DNA of 64,000 nt, taken from positions 1 to 64,000 of the forward strand of contig SLOP01000013.1 of NCBI GenBank assembly GCA_007132465.1. Reading direction: 5' to 3'. Source of the stretch: Candidatus Izemoplasma sp. Its GTDB lineage: Bacteria > Bacillota_I > Bacilli_A > Izemoplasmatales > Izemoplasmataceae. Each line of letters opens with the position of its first letter. Within the stretch, counting starts at the first letter, position 1. The position numbers and the translations under genes are program-made. The notes under the pieces were generated by a model. It worked only from the letters and a program-made list of their open reading frames with translations, was not told the origin of the DNA and made no database searches. Shown in pieces: positions 9,147 to 15,989 of this stretch.

Positions 9147-9881
9147 ATGGAAACCGTGGACGTCATCATCATTCACCTGTATTTGCTTGCGCTGTTTGCC
9201 ACGGCCGTCAAAGCAAAAGCATCGACCGCATTGTATCGGCTCTTGAAGCTGTTTGTGGTGGTCTTTTTTGCGTTGGTTCTCATCGAAGCATGGACGGGGC
9301 TTTGGTCCTTTCACCTGATGTCTTGGGTGAAAATCGCGCCGCTCATCGTGGTGCTTATCATCATGGTGCAGACAGAAATCCGCGATTTGCTTAAAGCCAT
9401 CGGTATCCGGGTTGGGCTGTTGCCTTCAAACACCATCGAAGAGAACGTTAAGGAAGAAGTGTTAAGAAGCGTGGCCTATTTGGCAACGCATAAGATTGGC
9501 GCGTTAATTACGTTTGAACGTGCGATGTCGCTTGATGAGTTCATTCAACCGGCGTTTCCGATTCATGCGCCGGTGCGCGCGGAGTTGTTGTCGACGATTT
9601 TTGTGCCCACCACGCCGCTGCATGATGGTGCCGTCATTATCAAAGGCAACGAGATTGTCTGCGCCGGGACCTACTTTCCCCCGACTGAGAAACACGACGT
9701 ACCCAAAAACCTTGGGTCTCGTCACCGTGCTGCCATTGGCATCAGTGAAGCGACTGATGCATTGACTGTGATTGTCAGTGAACAAACCGGGTTTGTGAGC
9801 GTGGCGGTTGACGGTTATCTCGACCAAGACATCAGCAAAGAGTCGCTGGTGCTTTATTTGGAAAAATACCTGCAAAACTAG
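9147..9881 (+). CDS. cdaA: Diadenylate cyclase CdaA (c-di-AMP synthase)
   Basis: Membrane-bound enzyme joining two ATP into c-di-AMP, the potassium/osmolyte and envelope second messenger of gram-positive bacteria. The 244-residue protein has about three N-terminal membrane helices (roughly 5-20, 32-48, 57-75) and a DAC domain with both catalytic motifs, DGA (160-162, in LHDGAVII) and RHR (192-194, in GSRHRAAIGISE). The N terminus is somewhat shorter than in Bacillus (about 273). ATG 9147 follows AAGGAGGA. Its usual partners cdaR and glmM do not follow; a PAS/degenerate-GGDEF membrane protein does, 21 bp downstream. Confidence 0.96.
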   Translation: METVDVIIIHLYLLALFATAVKAKASTALYRLLKLFVVVFFALVLIEAWTGLWSFHLMSWVKIAPLIVVLIIMVQTEIRDLLKAIGIRVGLLPSNTIEENVKEEVLRSVAYLATHKIGALITFERAMSLDEFIQPAFPIHAPVRAELLSTIFVPTTPLHDGAVIIKGNEIVCAGTYFPPTEKHDVPKNLGSRHRAAIGISEATDALTVIVSEQTGFVSVAVDGYLDQDISKESLVLYLEKYLQN

Positions 9882-9902
9882 TGTCGCCTTGGAGGGAGTT
9901 CC

Positions 9903-11045
9903 ATGGATTATGTGTTGCTCGCTGTGTTCATCACGTGGGCCATCCTGCTTATCATCAAACGGCTTAGAGCCCATGCTGGTGTGCTTGAAACCCTGCTAAT
10001 TTTGGCTGTTTTCGGCGTTTTTGCGGCCGATGAATACGCTGGGTATGTGATCATTGATAGTGGTATTTTATCATGGATTGCATATGCGGGACTTGCGATA
10101 AGCGTGTTTTTTTTCCGGGCCGAGTGGTTTGTACCAAAACGGATTGAAACCGATCGCGTGGCACGTTTAAAAAAAGACCATGCGCGTTTAGAAGGCTCGT
10201 ATGAGTCGCTTAGAAAACGTTTCATCGCCACCATTGAACTGATGCGTGATGGGATGATTTTCCGCACCGAAGACGGGGAGATGTTCATCACCGACCGGTT
10301 GTTGTCGGTGATTGGCGAAACGGAAAACGCCACGACCCAACAGGCCTACGAAAAACACATTCATGCCGATGACATCCACGGTGTGAAGGATGCGCTCAAT
10401 CGTTTGACCAAAAAGCATCCGCAATATGCCCTGAGTTACCGCTATCGTACCGCTAAGGGCGATGTGTGGATTAAAGAACACGGAAAAATGATCCTTTATG
10501 AAGGCAAAAAGATGATTATCGCCACGGCCGAAACCTTGGACGTAAAGCGGTACCCGCACAGCGAAGTTGATTTGTTAAACTCGATGCGCATCGACCACGA
10601 GTTGCTCGAGCGGCTGCAGAGTTTGAACCGGGTTAAAGAACCATATCACTTAATCTTTTTCGAACTATCGAACATCCCCGCCATCAATCGCCTTTACGGT
10701 CGGGACATCGGGGACTTGATGATGGGTGAGTTTTTAACCAAGCTGCGGTACCATTTTGTGCGTGATGAAAACAGCGTCTATCGCATCACGGGCATTCGTT
10801 TTGCGATGATTATTCGCGATGATAGAAAATACCAAATCCTTGAGCGCGCCTTGAAACACGGTGGGGAGTTGTTAAACTTTGAGATGAAATTTGGCGGCGT
10901 CGAAGAAAATATTTACCCCCATTTTGGCATCCAAAAAATCACCATGTTCGATGAACCCGTCGATGAGTTAGTCGCCCGGACAACCAAAGCACTCGACATC
11001 GCCATCAGCGACGACACCCATGAAAACTACTTTGTGATTGGATGA
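9903..11045 (+). CDS. Membrane protein with PAS and degenerate GGDEF domains
   Basis: A 380-residue signalling-type protein. There are two or three membrane helices (about 3-20, 28-50 and 54-72), a short charged coiled segment (80-107), a PAS-like sensor domain (about 108-212, ending in a WIKEHGKMI-type strand) and a GGDEF-fold region (about 247-380). The signature that should read GG(D/E)EF is TGIRF at 296-300, following VYRI, so diguanylate cyclase activity is very unlikely; the flanking LYGRDIGDLMMGEFLTKLR helix shows the fold is kept. The start ATG 9903 has GGAGGG before it. It directly follows cdaA and probably shares its transcript, which suggests a role in c-di-AMP control, comparable in layout to GdpP (PAS plus degenerate GGDEF) but without a DHH phosphodiesterase domain. 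Function is inference. Confidence 0.75.
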   Translation: MDYVLLAVFITWAILLIIKRLRAHAGVLETLLILAVFGVFAADEYAGYVIIDSGILSWIAYAGLAISVFFFRAEWFVPKRIETDRVARLKKDHARLEGSYESLRKRFIATIELMRDGMIFRTEDGEMFITDRLLSVIGETENATTQQAYEKHIHADDIHGVKDALNRLTKKHPQYALSYRYRTAKGDVWIKEHGKMILYEGKKMIIATAETLDVKRYPHSEVDLLNSMRIDHELLERLQSLNRVKEPYHLIFFELSNIPAINRLYGRDIGDLMMGEFLTKLRYHFVRDENSVYRITGIRFAMIIRDDRKYQILERALKHGGELLNFEMKFGGVEENIYPHFGIQKITMFDEPVDELVARTTKALDIAISDDTHENYFVIG

Positions 11046-11049
11046 TACG

Positions 11050-11580
11050 ATGAACGAGAAACCTACCTATCGCCGGCACGCACTCGCTGTGCGAAAGGCG
11101 ATGTCAGCCACGCAACGCGACGCCGCGTCGCGCACCATTACCGACGCGCTATCGCGGATGTTTAAGGCCCGGGGCATCACGACCATCGCCGCGTACTACC
11201 CCATGCGTGGTGAGTTGGACATGGTGGCTTTAAAGGCCGATTTCACGCTTTTTCTACCTAAAGTAATCGATGGCCGTATCGCTTTTTATCAAGACACCGG
11301 CGATTACACCGAGGGGAATTTTAACACCACGGTGCCGGCCCACGATGACCAAACCGACCTCGGTGAGATTGACGCGGTTATTGTGCCGGGATTGTGTTAC
11401 GATAAACAAGGGTATCGAGTCGGTTATGGGAAAGGATATTATGACGACTTACTCAGCCGTTATGAAGGCATGAGCGTCGGCGTGTGTTACGCCGATTTGG
11501 TGTTTGACTCTCTACCTATCCAACCGCACGACCGTGCGGTTGATGTCCTGTTAACCGAACGCGGAACGATGAAAGGATGA
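11050..11580 (+). CDS. 5-formyltetrahydrofolate cyclo-ligase
   Basis: Converts 5-formyl-THF to 5,10-methenyl-THF with ATP, recycling the by-product made by GlyA. The 176-residue protein has the basic N-terminal segment YRRHALAVRKAM, the folate-site region AYYPMRGELDM and the C-terminal signature GYRVGYGKGYYDDLL. ATG 11050 lies five bases after the preceding stop with only a weak ribosome site; TTG 11038, four codons upstream and overlapping the PAS/GGDEF gene, is an alternative. It probably sits in the cdaA operon and precedes ispD, with which it almost overlaps. Confidence 0.92.
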   Translation: MNEKPTYRRHALAVRKAMSATQRDAASRTITDALSRMFKARGITTIAAYYPMRGELDMVALKADFTLFLPKVIDGRIAFYQDTGDYTEGNFNTTVPAHDDQTDLGEIDAVIVPGLCYDKQGYRVGYGKGYYDDLLSRYEGMSVGVCYADLVFDSLPIQPHDRAVDVLLTERGTMKG

Positions 11581-11585
11581 TGCGT

Positions 11586-12230
11586 ATGTACACGGCCATT
11601 GTGGTGGCCGGGGGCGTGGGTAACCGCGCCGGCTTTCCCCACAACAAAGTCCTCCATGAGATTCATGGAAAACCGCTGGTTGCGTATGCACTCGAAGCGT
11701 TTAACGCGGATTCCGACTGCGCCGAAGTCGTGTTGGTGGCACACCGCGACGACCTCGGTGTGATGGCTTTGCGTTTTAGTGATTTGGTCGATGACGTGGT
11801 GCCCGGGGGTGTGACCCGACAAGACAGCGTAATGAGCGGTCTAGAGCGCGCTCGCAGCGACATGGTCATCGTGCACGATGGAGCGCGGCCGTTTGTGCCG
11901 GTGCTTGAGCCACTCAAACAGGCGGCGTTAACGCATGGGGCCGCCACGTTTGCCATTCCGGTCAACGAAACCGTTAAACGCGTGGTTGAGGACGTGGTGA
12001 TTGACGATGTCGATCGCACCAACCTCATGCTTGTGCAGACCCCACAAGCGTTCATGCGAACGCTGCTGGTGGAGGCTTACGAACGCGTGGCCGATCGTGT
12101 GTTTACGTGTGAAGCTGGCCTTGTCACAAGCGTTTTACACCATCCGGTTAAGGTGGTGCTCGGGGATCGACGCAACGTGAAATTGACAACGCCCGATGAT
12201 GTGGTGTTGTTGGCGTGTGTTTTGTCATGA
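11586..12230 (+). CDS. ispD: 2-C-methyl-D-erythritol 4-phosphate cytidylyltransferase
   Basis: Third step of the MEP isoprenoid pathway: MEP plus CTP gives CDP-ME. The 214-residue nucleotidyltransferase shows the CTP-binding start VVAGGVGNRAGFPHNK (the family usually has AAGxGxRMG), VHDGARPFV, and VNETVKRV ... LMLVQTPQAF. Three in-frame ATG codons (11577, 11580, 11586) are possible; AAAGGA at 11572 gives the best spacing for 11586. It overlaps ispF by ATGA, so the two enzymes are translationally coupled. Together they show that isoprenoids are made by the MEP route in this organism. Confidence 0.9.
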   Translation: MYTAIVVAGGVGNRAGFPHNKVLHEIHGKPLVAYALEAFNADSDCAEVVLVAHRDDLGVMALRFSDLVDDVVPGGVTRQDSVMSGLERARSDMVIVHDGARPFVPVLEPLKQAALTHGAATFAIPVNETVKRVVEDVVIDDVDRTNLMLVQTPQAFMRTLLVEAYERVADRVFTCEAGLVTSVLHHPVKVVLGDRRNVKLTTPDDVVLLACVLS

Positions 12231-12721
12231 TGCGCGTTGGTCAAAGCCGCGATACGCACCGGCTGAAACCTGGGAAGTGGCTACGTTTAGGCGGTGTAGA
12301 CATCGCTTCACCCGTTGAAGTGGTGGCGCATAGCGATGGCGATTGTTTGCTGCATGCGTTCGCCGAAGCCATGCTGGGGGCCTTGGCCCTTGGCGATTTG
12401 GGCACACACTTTCCCGATACTGACGCGGCGCACCGTAAGCTTGATTCAGGAAAAATCCTCAGCGCCGTCTGTGGCATGGTGAAAGACGCGGGCTACACGC
12501 TTGTCAACGCAGACAGCACCGTGCATCTTGAAGTCCCGACACTGGCACCGAAAATCGATGCGATGCAGCGACGTGTCGCCACGCTCCTTGATGTGCCAAT
12601 ATCGCGCGTCTCGATAAAAGCGACCACCGGGGAAGGCGTCGGACCGGTGGGTCGTGGCGAAGCCATCACGTGCGACGCGGTGGTGCTGCTTGAACGAAAG
12701 AAAGGTGATACACATGATTGA
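12227..12721 (+). CDS. ispF: 2-C-methyl-D-erythritol 2,4-cyclodiphosphate synthase
   Basis: Cyclises CDP-ME 2-phosphate to MEcPP with release of CMP, using a Zn2+ at a trimer interface. The 164-residue length is normal. Zinc and substrate residues are visible in SRDTHRL (D and H of the usual DxH), AHSDGDCLLHA and GDLGTHFPDTD; the C-terminal KATTGEGVGPVGRGE matches the CDP-binding loop. The start overlaps the ispD stop (ATGA at 12227); ATG 12230 is also possible. The end overlaps the yutD start by 8 bp. Confidence 0.94.
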   Translation: MMRVGQSRDTHRLKPGKWLRLGGVDIASPVEVVAHSDGDCLLHAFAEAMLGALALGDLGTHFPDTDAAHRKLDSGKILSAVCGMVKDAGYTLVNADSTVHLEVPTLAPKIDAMQRRVATLLDVPISRVSIKATTGEGVGPVGRGEAITCDAVVLLERKKGDTHD

Positions 12722-12959
12722 AACAGAACACGGCAATTTTGAGGTTATCAAGGATTATCGCGACGCGCTCGACATCCCCAAGTTTAACGAGCGATATGTT
12801 GATTACCTGGATCGGTACGTCTACATTGTCGGTGATGTGAGCGCGGAGATGCTGCGCTTAAAAGGGTTCACAGAGTCCACCAAGGACACGATTCCCGATT
12901 ACTTGATGGAGTCGTCGTCGCCCAACTCACCGTATTTTGTGTTGAAACGGATTAAATAG
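12714..12959 (+). CDS. yutD: YutD-family protein (DUF1027)
   Basis: An 81-residue cytosolic protein. The central string KFNERYVDYLDRYVYIVGD followed by a LRLKGF segment and the ending YFVLKRIK match the Bacillota YutD family, whose biochemical role is unknown. ATG 12714 overlaps ispF and is preceded by AAAGGTGAT. In Bacillus yutD lies near yutG and yutI; the same three families occur together here (yutD, NifU-like, lipid phosphatase), an example of conserved neighbourhood. A hairpin with an 8-bp stem (12969-12976 with 12990-12997) but no T tract follows. Confidence 0.82.
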   Translation: MIETEHGNFEVIKDYRDALDIPKFNERYVDYLDRYVYIVGDVSAEMLRLKGFTESTKDTIPDYLMESSSPNSPYFVLKRIK

Positions 12960-13042
12960 CGGTTTACACATGGCCGTTTTATCGGTTGCCGGCCATGATT
13001 AAAATGTTTAGTGTATCGCATCGCTTTTTCAAGCCGATATTG

Positions 13043-13048
13043 TATAAT
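13043..13048 (+). promoter_or_regulatory. -10 box of the NifU-like/yutG unit
   Basis: TATAAT 28 bp before the NifU-like start; no clear -35. Confidence 0.45.
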
Positions 13049-13075
13049 GTGGGTGCGAGAAAAGGTGGTGTGACC

Positions 13076-13309
13076 ATGAACCATGAAGCAATCGAAGCGC
13101 AGGCGCGTAAAGTGATTGAGAAACTGCGCCCCTACATCAACCGCGACGGCGGAGACATCAAGTTCGTGAAACTTGAAGATGGCATCGTGTATGTGCAGAT
13201 GCTCGGCGCGTGTGTTGGCTGTGCGGCCATTGATACGACGCTGAAAGACGGCGTTGAGACGATTTTGCTCGAGGAGGTACCGGGCATCATCGGCGTCGAA
13301 CAAATTTAA
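13076..13309 (+). CDS. NifU C-terminal-domain protein (Fe-S cluster carrier)
   Basis: A 77-residue single-domain NifU-like (Nfu/YutI) protein that holds and passes on Fe-S clusters. The signature GACVGCAAI contains the CxxC cluster ligands (about residues 46-49); RPYINRDGGDIKFV at the start is typical of the domain. ATG 13076 follows AAAGGTGGTG; upstream in-frame codons lack a site. Co-transcribed with the lipid phosphatase 12 bp downstream. It could supply clusters for the hydrogenase encoded further right, but that is inference. Confidence 0.92.
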   Translation: MNHEAIEAQARKVIEKLRPYINRDGGDIKFVKLEDGIVYVQMLGACVGCAAIDTTLKDGVETILLEEVPGIIGVEQI

Positions 13310-13321
13310 GGAGGACTCCCG

Positions 13322-13840
13322 ATGAATGAAGAAACGGTGCTGGAAGAAACCAGGTTAGACGACACAAAGAAATACGACATCGTCGTGCGCATGCTTAAAG
13401 AACGTGGCGTGACGCTTGAGGAGATTGCGGATTTAACCTTCGATCTGCAACGTGAATACGTTCCTGAACTGTCCGTGAAAACGTGTGTGGAACACGTCAA
13501 GCGTGTGGTCATGAAACGCGAAGTACAAAATGCCATTTTAACCGGCTTGGAACTCGATATTTTGGCAGAAAAAGGGTTGATCAGTGAACCCCTACGCAGC
13601 ATCTTGATGAACGATTGGGGGCTTTACGGCATCGATGAGGTGCTGGCGCTCGCCATCGTTAACGTGTACGGGTCAATCGGGTTCACCAACTTTGGCTACG
13701 TCGACAAACTGAAACCCGGTATCATCAAAACGATTGATGATGCGGGTAAAGCAAGCGATAAATGCAACACGTTTCTCGATGATTTAGTTGGAGCCATCGC
13801 GGCGGCGGCCGCCAGTTCCATCGCCCATCGATACGCGTAA
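13322..13840 (+). CDS. YutG/PgpA-type lipid phosphatase
   Basis: Related to phosphatidylglycerophosphatase A, which removes phosphate from PG-phosphate. The 172-residue protein has an N-terminal part shared with the YutG group and the catalytic core NDWGLYGIDEVLALA, FGYVDKLKPG, and NTFLDDLVGAIAAAAASS with its metal-binding aspartates. AAGGAGGA precedes ATG 13322. A terminator follows at once. With the CDP-alcohol phosphatidyltransferase at 52962 it could complete phosphatidylglycerol synthesis; that pairing is inferred. Confidence 0.88.
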   Translation: MNEETVLEETRLDDTKKYDIVVRMLKERGVTLEEIADLTFDLQREYVPELSVKTCVEHVKRVVMKREVQNAILTGLELDILAEKGLISEPLRSILMNDWGLYGIDEVLALAIVNVYGSIGFTNFGYVDKLKPGIIKTIDDAGKASDKCNTFLDDLVGAIAAAAASSIAHRYA

Positions 13841-13866
13841 AGCCACGGGGTGCCGTGGTTTTTTTT
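13841..13866 (+). terminator. Terminator after the lipid phosphatase
   Basis: Stem CCACGG/CCGTGG (13843-13848 with 13853-13858) and eight T residues. Confidence 0.9.
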
Positions 13867-13875
13867 ATGGTGGTT

Positions 13876-13884
13876 TGGTATAAT
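13876..13884 (+). promoter_or_regulatory. ABC-F gene promoter (extended -10)
   Basis: TGGTATAAT; transcription near 13891 gives an about 90-nt leader, long for this genome. Confidence 0.6.
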
Positions 13885-13897
13885 GGGGGTGAAATCA

Positions 13898-13980
13898 ATG
13901 ATAACGAGGTGTGACGATGGACACATAACCGCCGCCGAAGCAAGGATTCGGCACGCAAAAACGACCCTAAGGAGAACGTT
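13898..13980 (+). promoter_or_regulatory. Leader of the ABC-F gene with a possible 3-codon leader peptide
   Basis: GAGGTG (13906-13911) is spaced correctly for ATG GAC ACA TAA at 13917-13928, a Met-Asp-Thr leader peptide. It is followed by a GC-rich hairpin GCCGAA/TTCGGC (13934-13939 with 13947-13952) and the real ribosome site AAGGAG. A 28-codon frame from 13898 also spans the leader and overlaps the ABC-F start. Antibiotic-responsive ABC-F genes are often controlled by such leaders; control here is inferred. Confidence 0.4.
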
Positions 13981-15516
13981 ATGTTGACACTGAAACATTG
14001 CCGAATCGAAACCGTGCGCGACGGCTTTTTGCTTGTCGATGACGTGTCGTTGACACTAAACCCTGGCGATAAGGTCGCCGTCATCGGTCACGAAGGGACA
14101 GGAAAAAGCACGCTGTTAAAAGCGGTGGTGGACCCAGCGCTCATCCCCTATGCCACCCTCAGTGGTACAATCATCAAACACGGGCGTATTGGTTATTTGG
14201 AACAAGACATCGCCACGCGTTGGCGCGGCGTCGACGCCACCTCGTTTTTTGTCTGCGATCATCCCGGGAAAGCGCCCACAATCGACGCGTATGAACAACT
14301 AAAACACCTGCCCAAAGCGCTCGCGGATGTGGGGTTATCTGAGACGAGTTACGATGACAAAAAGACGATGGAAATGTTTTCCGGTGGCGAGATTGTCAAA
14401 CTTGGATTGGCGAAATTGCTGATGCGTGATGTGGACATGCTCGTGCTTGATGAGCCGACCAACGATCTGGATTTTGACACCATCATGTTTTTAGAGGCGT
14501 TCATGGAACAAGAGACACGACCGATGCTGTTTGTGTCACACGATGAACGCCTGCTCGAAAACGTGGCTAACGGCATTGTGCACATCCAGCGCATCAAAAA
14601 ACAAACCGATGCGATGACGTTTGTGGAGAAGATGGGCTATCGTGCGTACCGCGAGCACCGGTTGAAACAATTTGAACACCAACACCGCACGGCCTTGGAC
14701 CAGCGTAAGGAACACGCCAAACGCATTGCGCGTTGGCGACAGATCTACCAGCGCGTCGAGCACCAACAAAACCAAGCGGTTCGTGACCCTGAACGGGCGC
14801 GGTTGTTGAAGAAAAAAATCAAATCCTTGCGGGCGCAAAAAGGACGATTCGATAAGGATGAAGCGGCGTTTACGCCTGTCCCTGAAGCCGAAGAACGTAT
14901 TCAGCTCATGTTTGAAACCGGCGTTACGCTGCCGCAGGGAAAGCGGGTCATCGACATCCATATGCCAACCTTGTGTGTCGGTGAAAGGGTCCTTGCACGC
15001 GACCTTGAGTTGACCGTCATTGGACGAGAAAAAGTGGCCATCACCGGGAAAAACGGTTGTGGAAAAACCACGCTGCTTCGCCACCTCAACAGGGTCTTGG
15101 GTGCCCGCACCGACATGGTGCTCGGGTTCATGCCACAAGACCACGATGAGGCCCTTGCAGAGAAAACGCCACTCGGCTTTTTGGACGCTGATGATGACAG
15201 ACACGTTGAGGCTGATGTCCGCAAGCGGCTTGGCGCACTCGGTTTTGAACGCGAAGACATGGTGAGGCCAGCCAGCCGATTGAGCGGTGGACAAAAAATA
15301 AAGCTCTTTTTGCTGAAAATGGTCATGAGTCGTGCCAACGTGCTGTTGCTTGATGAACCGACACGCAACCTAAGCCCACTTTCAGCGCCCGAAGTGCATC
15401 GAATGATGCAGGCTTTCCAAGGTGCCATCGTGTGCGTGACGCATGATCGAGCATTTATTGAATCGGTCTTTGACACGCTGTATCGACTCGATGAGAACGG
15501 GTTAACAGCGCTTTAA
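13981..15516 (+). CDS. ABC-F family ATPase (ribosome-associated)
   Basis: Soluble protein of 511 residues with two ABC domains and no membrane part, the build of ABC-F factors that act in the ribosomal E site. Some protect against antibiotics, others assist translation. Domain 1 has Walker A GHEGTGKST, signature FSGGE and Walker B MLVLDEPTNDLD. The charged linker (about 215-305) is rich in Lys, Arg, Gln and His. Domain 2 has GKNGCGKTT, LSGGQKIKL and VLLLDEPTRNLSPLS, where the usual NHLD after DEPT is replaced by RNLSPLS, a variant seen in some Bacillota ABC-F proteins. Starts at ATG 13981 after AAGGAG. The specific role is not readable from sequence. Confidence 0.88.
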   Translation: MLTLKHCRIETVRDGFLLVDDVSLTLNPGDKVAVIGHEGTGKSTLLKAVVDPALIPYATLSGTIIKHGRIGYLEQDIATRWRGVDATSFFVCDHPGKAPTIDAYEQLKHLPKALADVGLSETSYDDKKTMEMFSGGEIVKLGLAKLLMRDVDMLVLDEPTNDLDFDTIMFLEAFMEQETRPMLFVSHDERLLENVANGIVHIQRIKKQTDAMTFVEKMGYRAYREHRLKQFEHQHRTALDQRKEHAKRIARWRQIYQRVEHQQNQAVRDPERARLLKKKIKSLRAQKGRFDKDEAAFTPVPEAEERIQLMFETGVTLPQGKRVIDIHMPTLCVGERVLARDLELTVIGREKVAITGKNGCGKTTLLRHLNRVLGARTDMVLGFMPQDHDEALAEKTPLGFLDADDDRHVEADVRKRLGALGFEREDMVRPASRLSGGQKIKLFLLKMVMSRANVLLLDEPTRNLSPLSAPEVHRMMQAFQGAIVCVTHDRAFIESVFDTLYRLDENGLTAL

Positions 15517-15528
15517 ATGTATTGGTCA

Positions 15529-15557
15529 TTGGATTTTTTAACGCAATCTGATATACT
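15529..15557 (+). promoter_or_regulatory. Promoter of the S1-domain gene
   Basis: TTGGAT (15529-15534), a 17-bp spacer and TATACT (15552-15557), with TGA extending the -10. Confidence 0.6.
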
Positions 15558-15586
15558 AAAGGTAACCAAGACCGAGGTGTTTAATC

Positions 15587-15916
15587 ATGAAAGAAGGCTC
15601 GATTGTTAAGGGCCGGATTACTGCGATTAAACCGTACGGTGCGTTTGTAAAAATCGATGAACAATACACGGGATTGATTCACATTTCCGAGTTTAGTGAC
15701 CGATACGTTCGCGACATTAACGATTACGTTGACGTTGGTGATCTCGTGGATTTGAAGGTCCTCACCATCGTGGATGACAACAAGGTTTCGCTAAGTTATA
15801 AGTCTTTACACAGGCGAAAAAAACGCTACCGGATTCGGTTAAAGCAGGGATTCAGGCCACTGAAAAAGCAACTGCCCCAATGGATACGACGCTACGAAAC
15901 AAAAGACGACGCGTAG
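15587..15916 (+). CDS. S1 RNA-binding domain protein (YugI/CvfD-like)
   Basis: A 109-residue protein with one N-terminal S1/OB domain: MKEGSIVKGRITAIKPYGAF, then IHISEFSDRYVRDI and a final KVSLSYK strand at about 66-72. A short basic tail (KSLHRRKKRYRIRLKQ) could add RNA contacts. This layout matches general stress protein 13 (YugI) and CvfD, ribosome-associated regulators in Bacillota. Single-gene unit; the terminator stem starts inside the last codons. Confidence 0.85.
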   Translation: MKEGSIVKGRITAIKPYGAFVKIDEQYTGLIHISEFSDRYVRDINDYVDVGDLVDLKVLTIVDDNKVSLSYKSLHRRKKRYRIRLKQGFRPLKKQLPQWIRRYETKDDA

Positions 15917-15938
15917 GATAGATGCGTCGTCTTTTTTT
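15902..15938 (+). terminator. Terminator overlapping the S1-gene stop codon
   Basis: Stem AGACGACGC/GCGTCGTCT (15904-15912 with 15924-15932) with the TAG stop in the loop, followed by T residues. Confidence 0.9.
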
Positions 15939-15957
15939 GTTGAAACCGCCCAATATG

Positions 15958-15966
15958 TGGTACAAT
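15958..15966 (+). promoter_or_regulatory. pgi promoter (extended -10)
   Basis: TGGTACAAT 23 bp before the pgi start; a weak TTGTTG lies 18 bp upstream. Confidence 0.5.
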
Positions 15967-15989
15967 TTTCGTGATAGGAGCGTGATGAT

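Noticed and set aside
9504-9974. 156-codon frame antisense to cdaA
   Set aside because: Shadow of the DAC domain; codon pattern follows the real gene.
14536-15294. Long open frame (252 codons) antisense to the ABC-F gene
   Set aside because: Typical shadow frame of a GC-rich gene; no ribosome site and no recognisable motifs.
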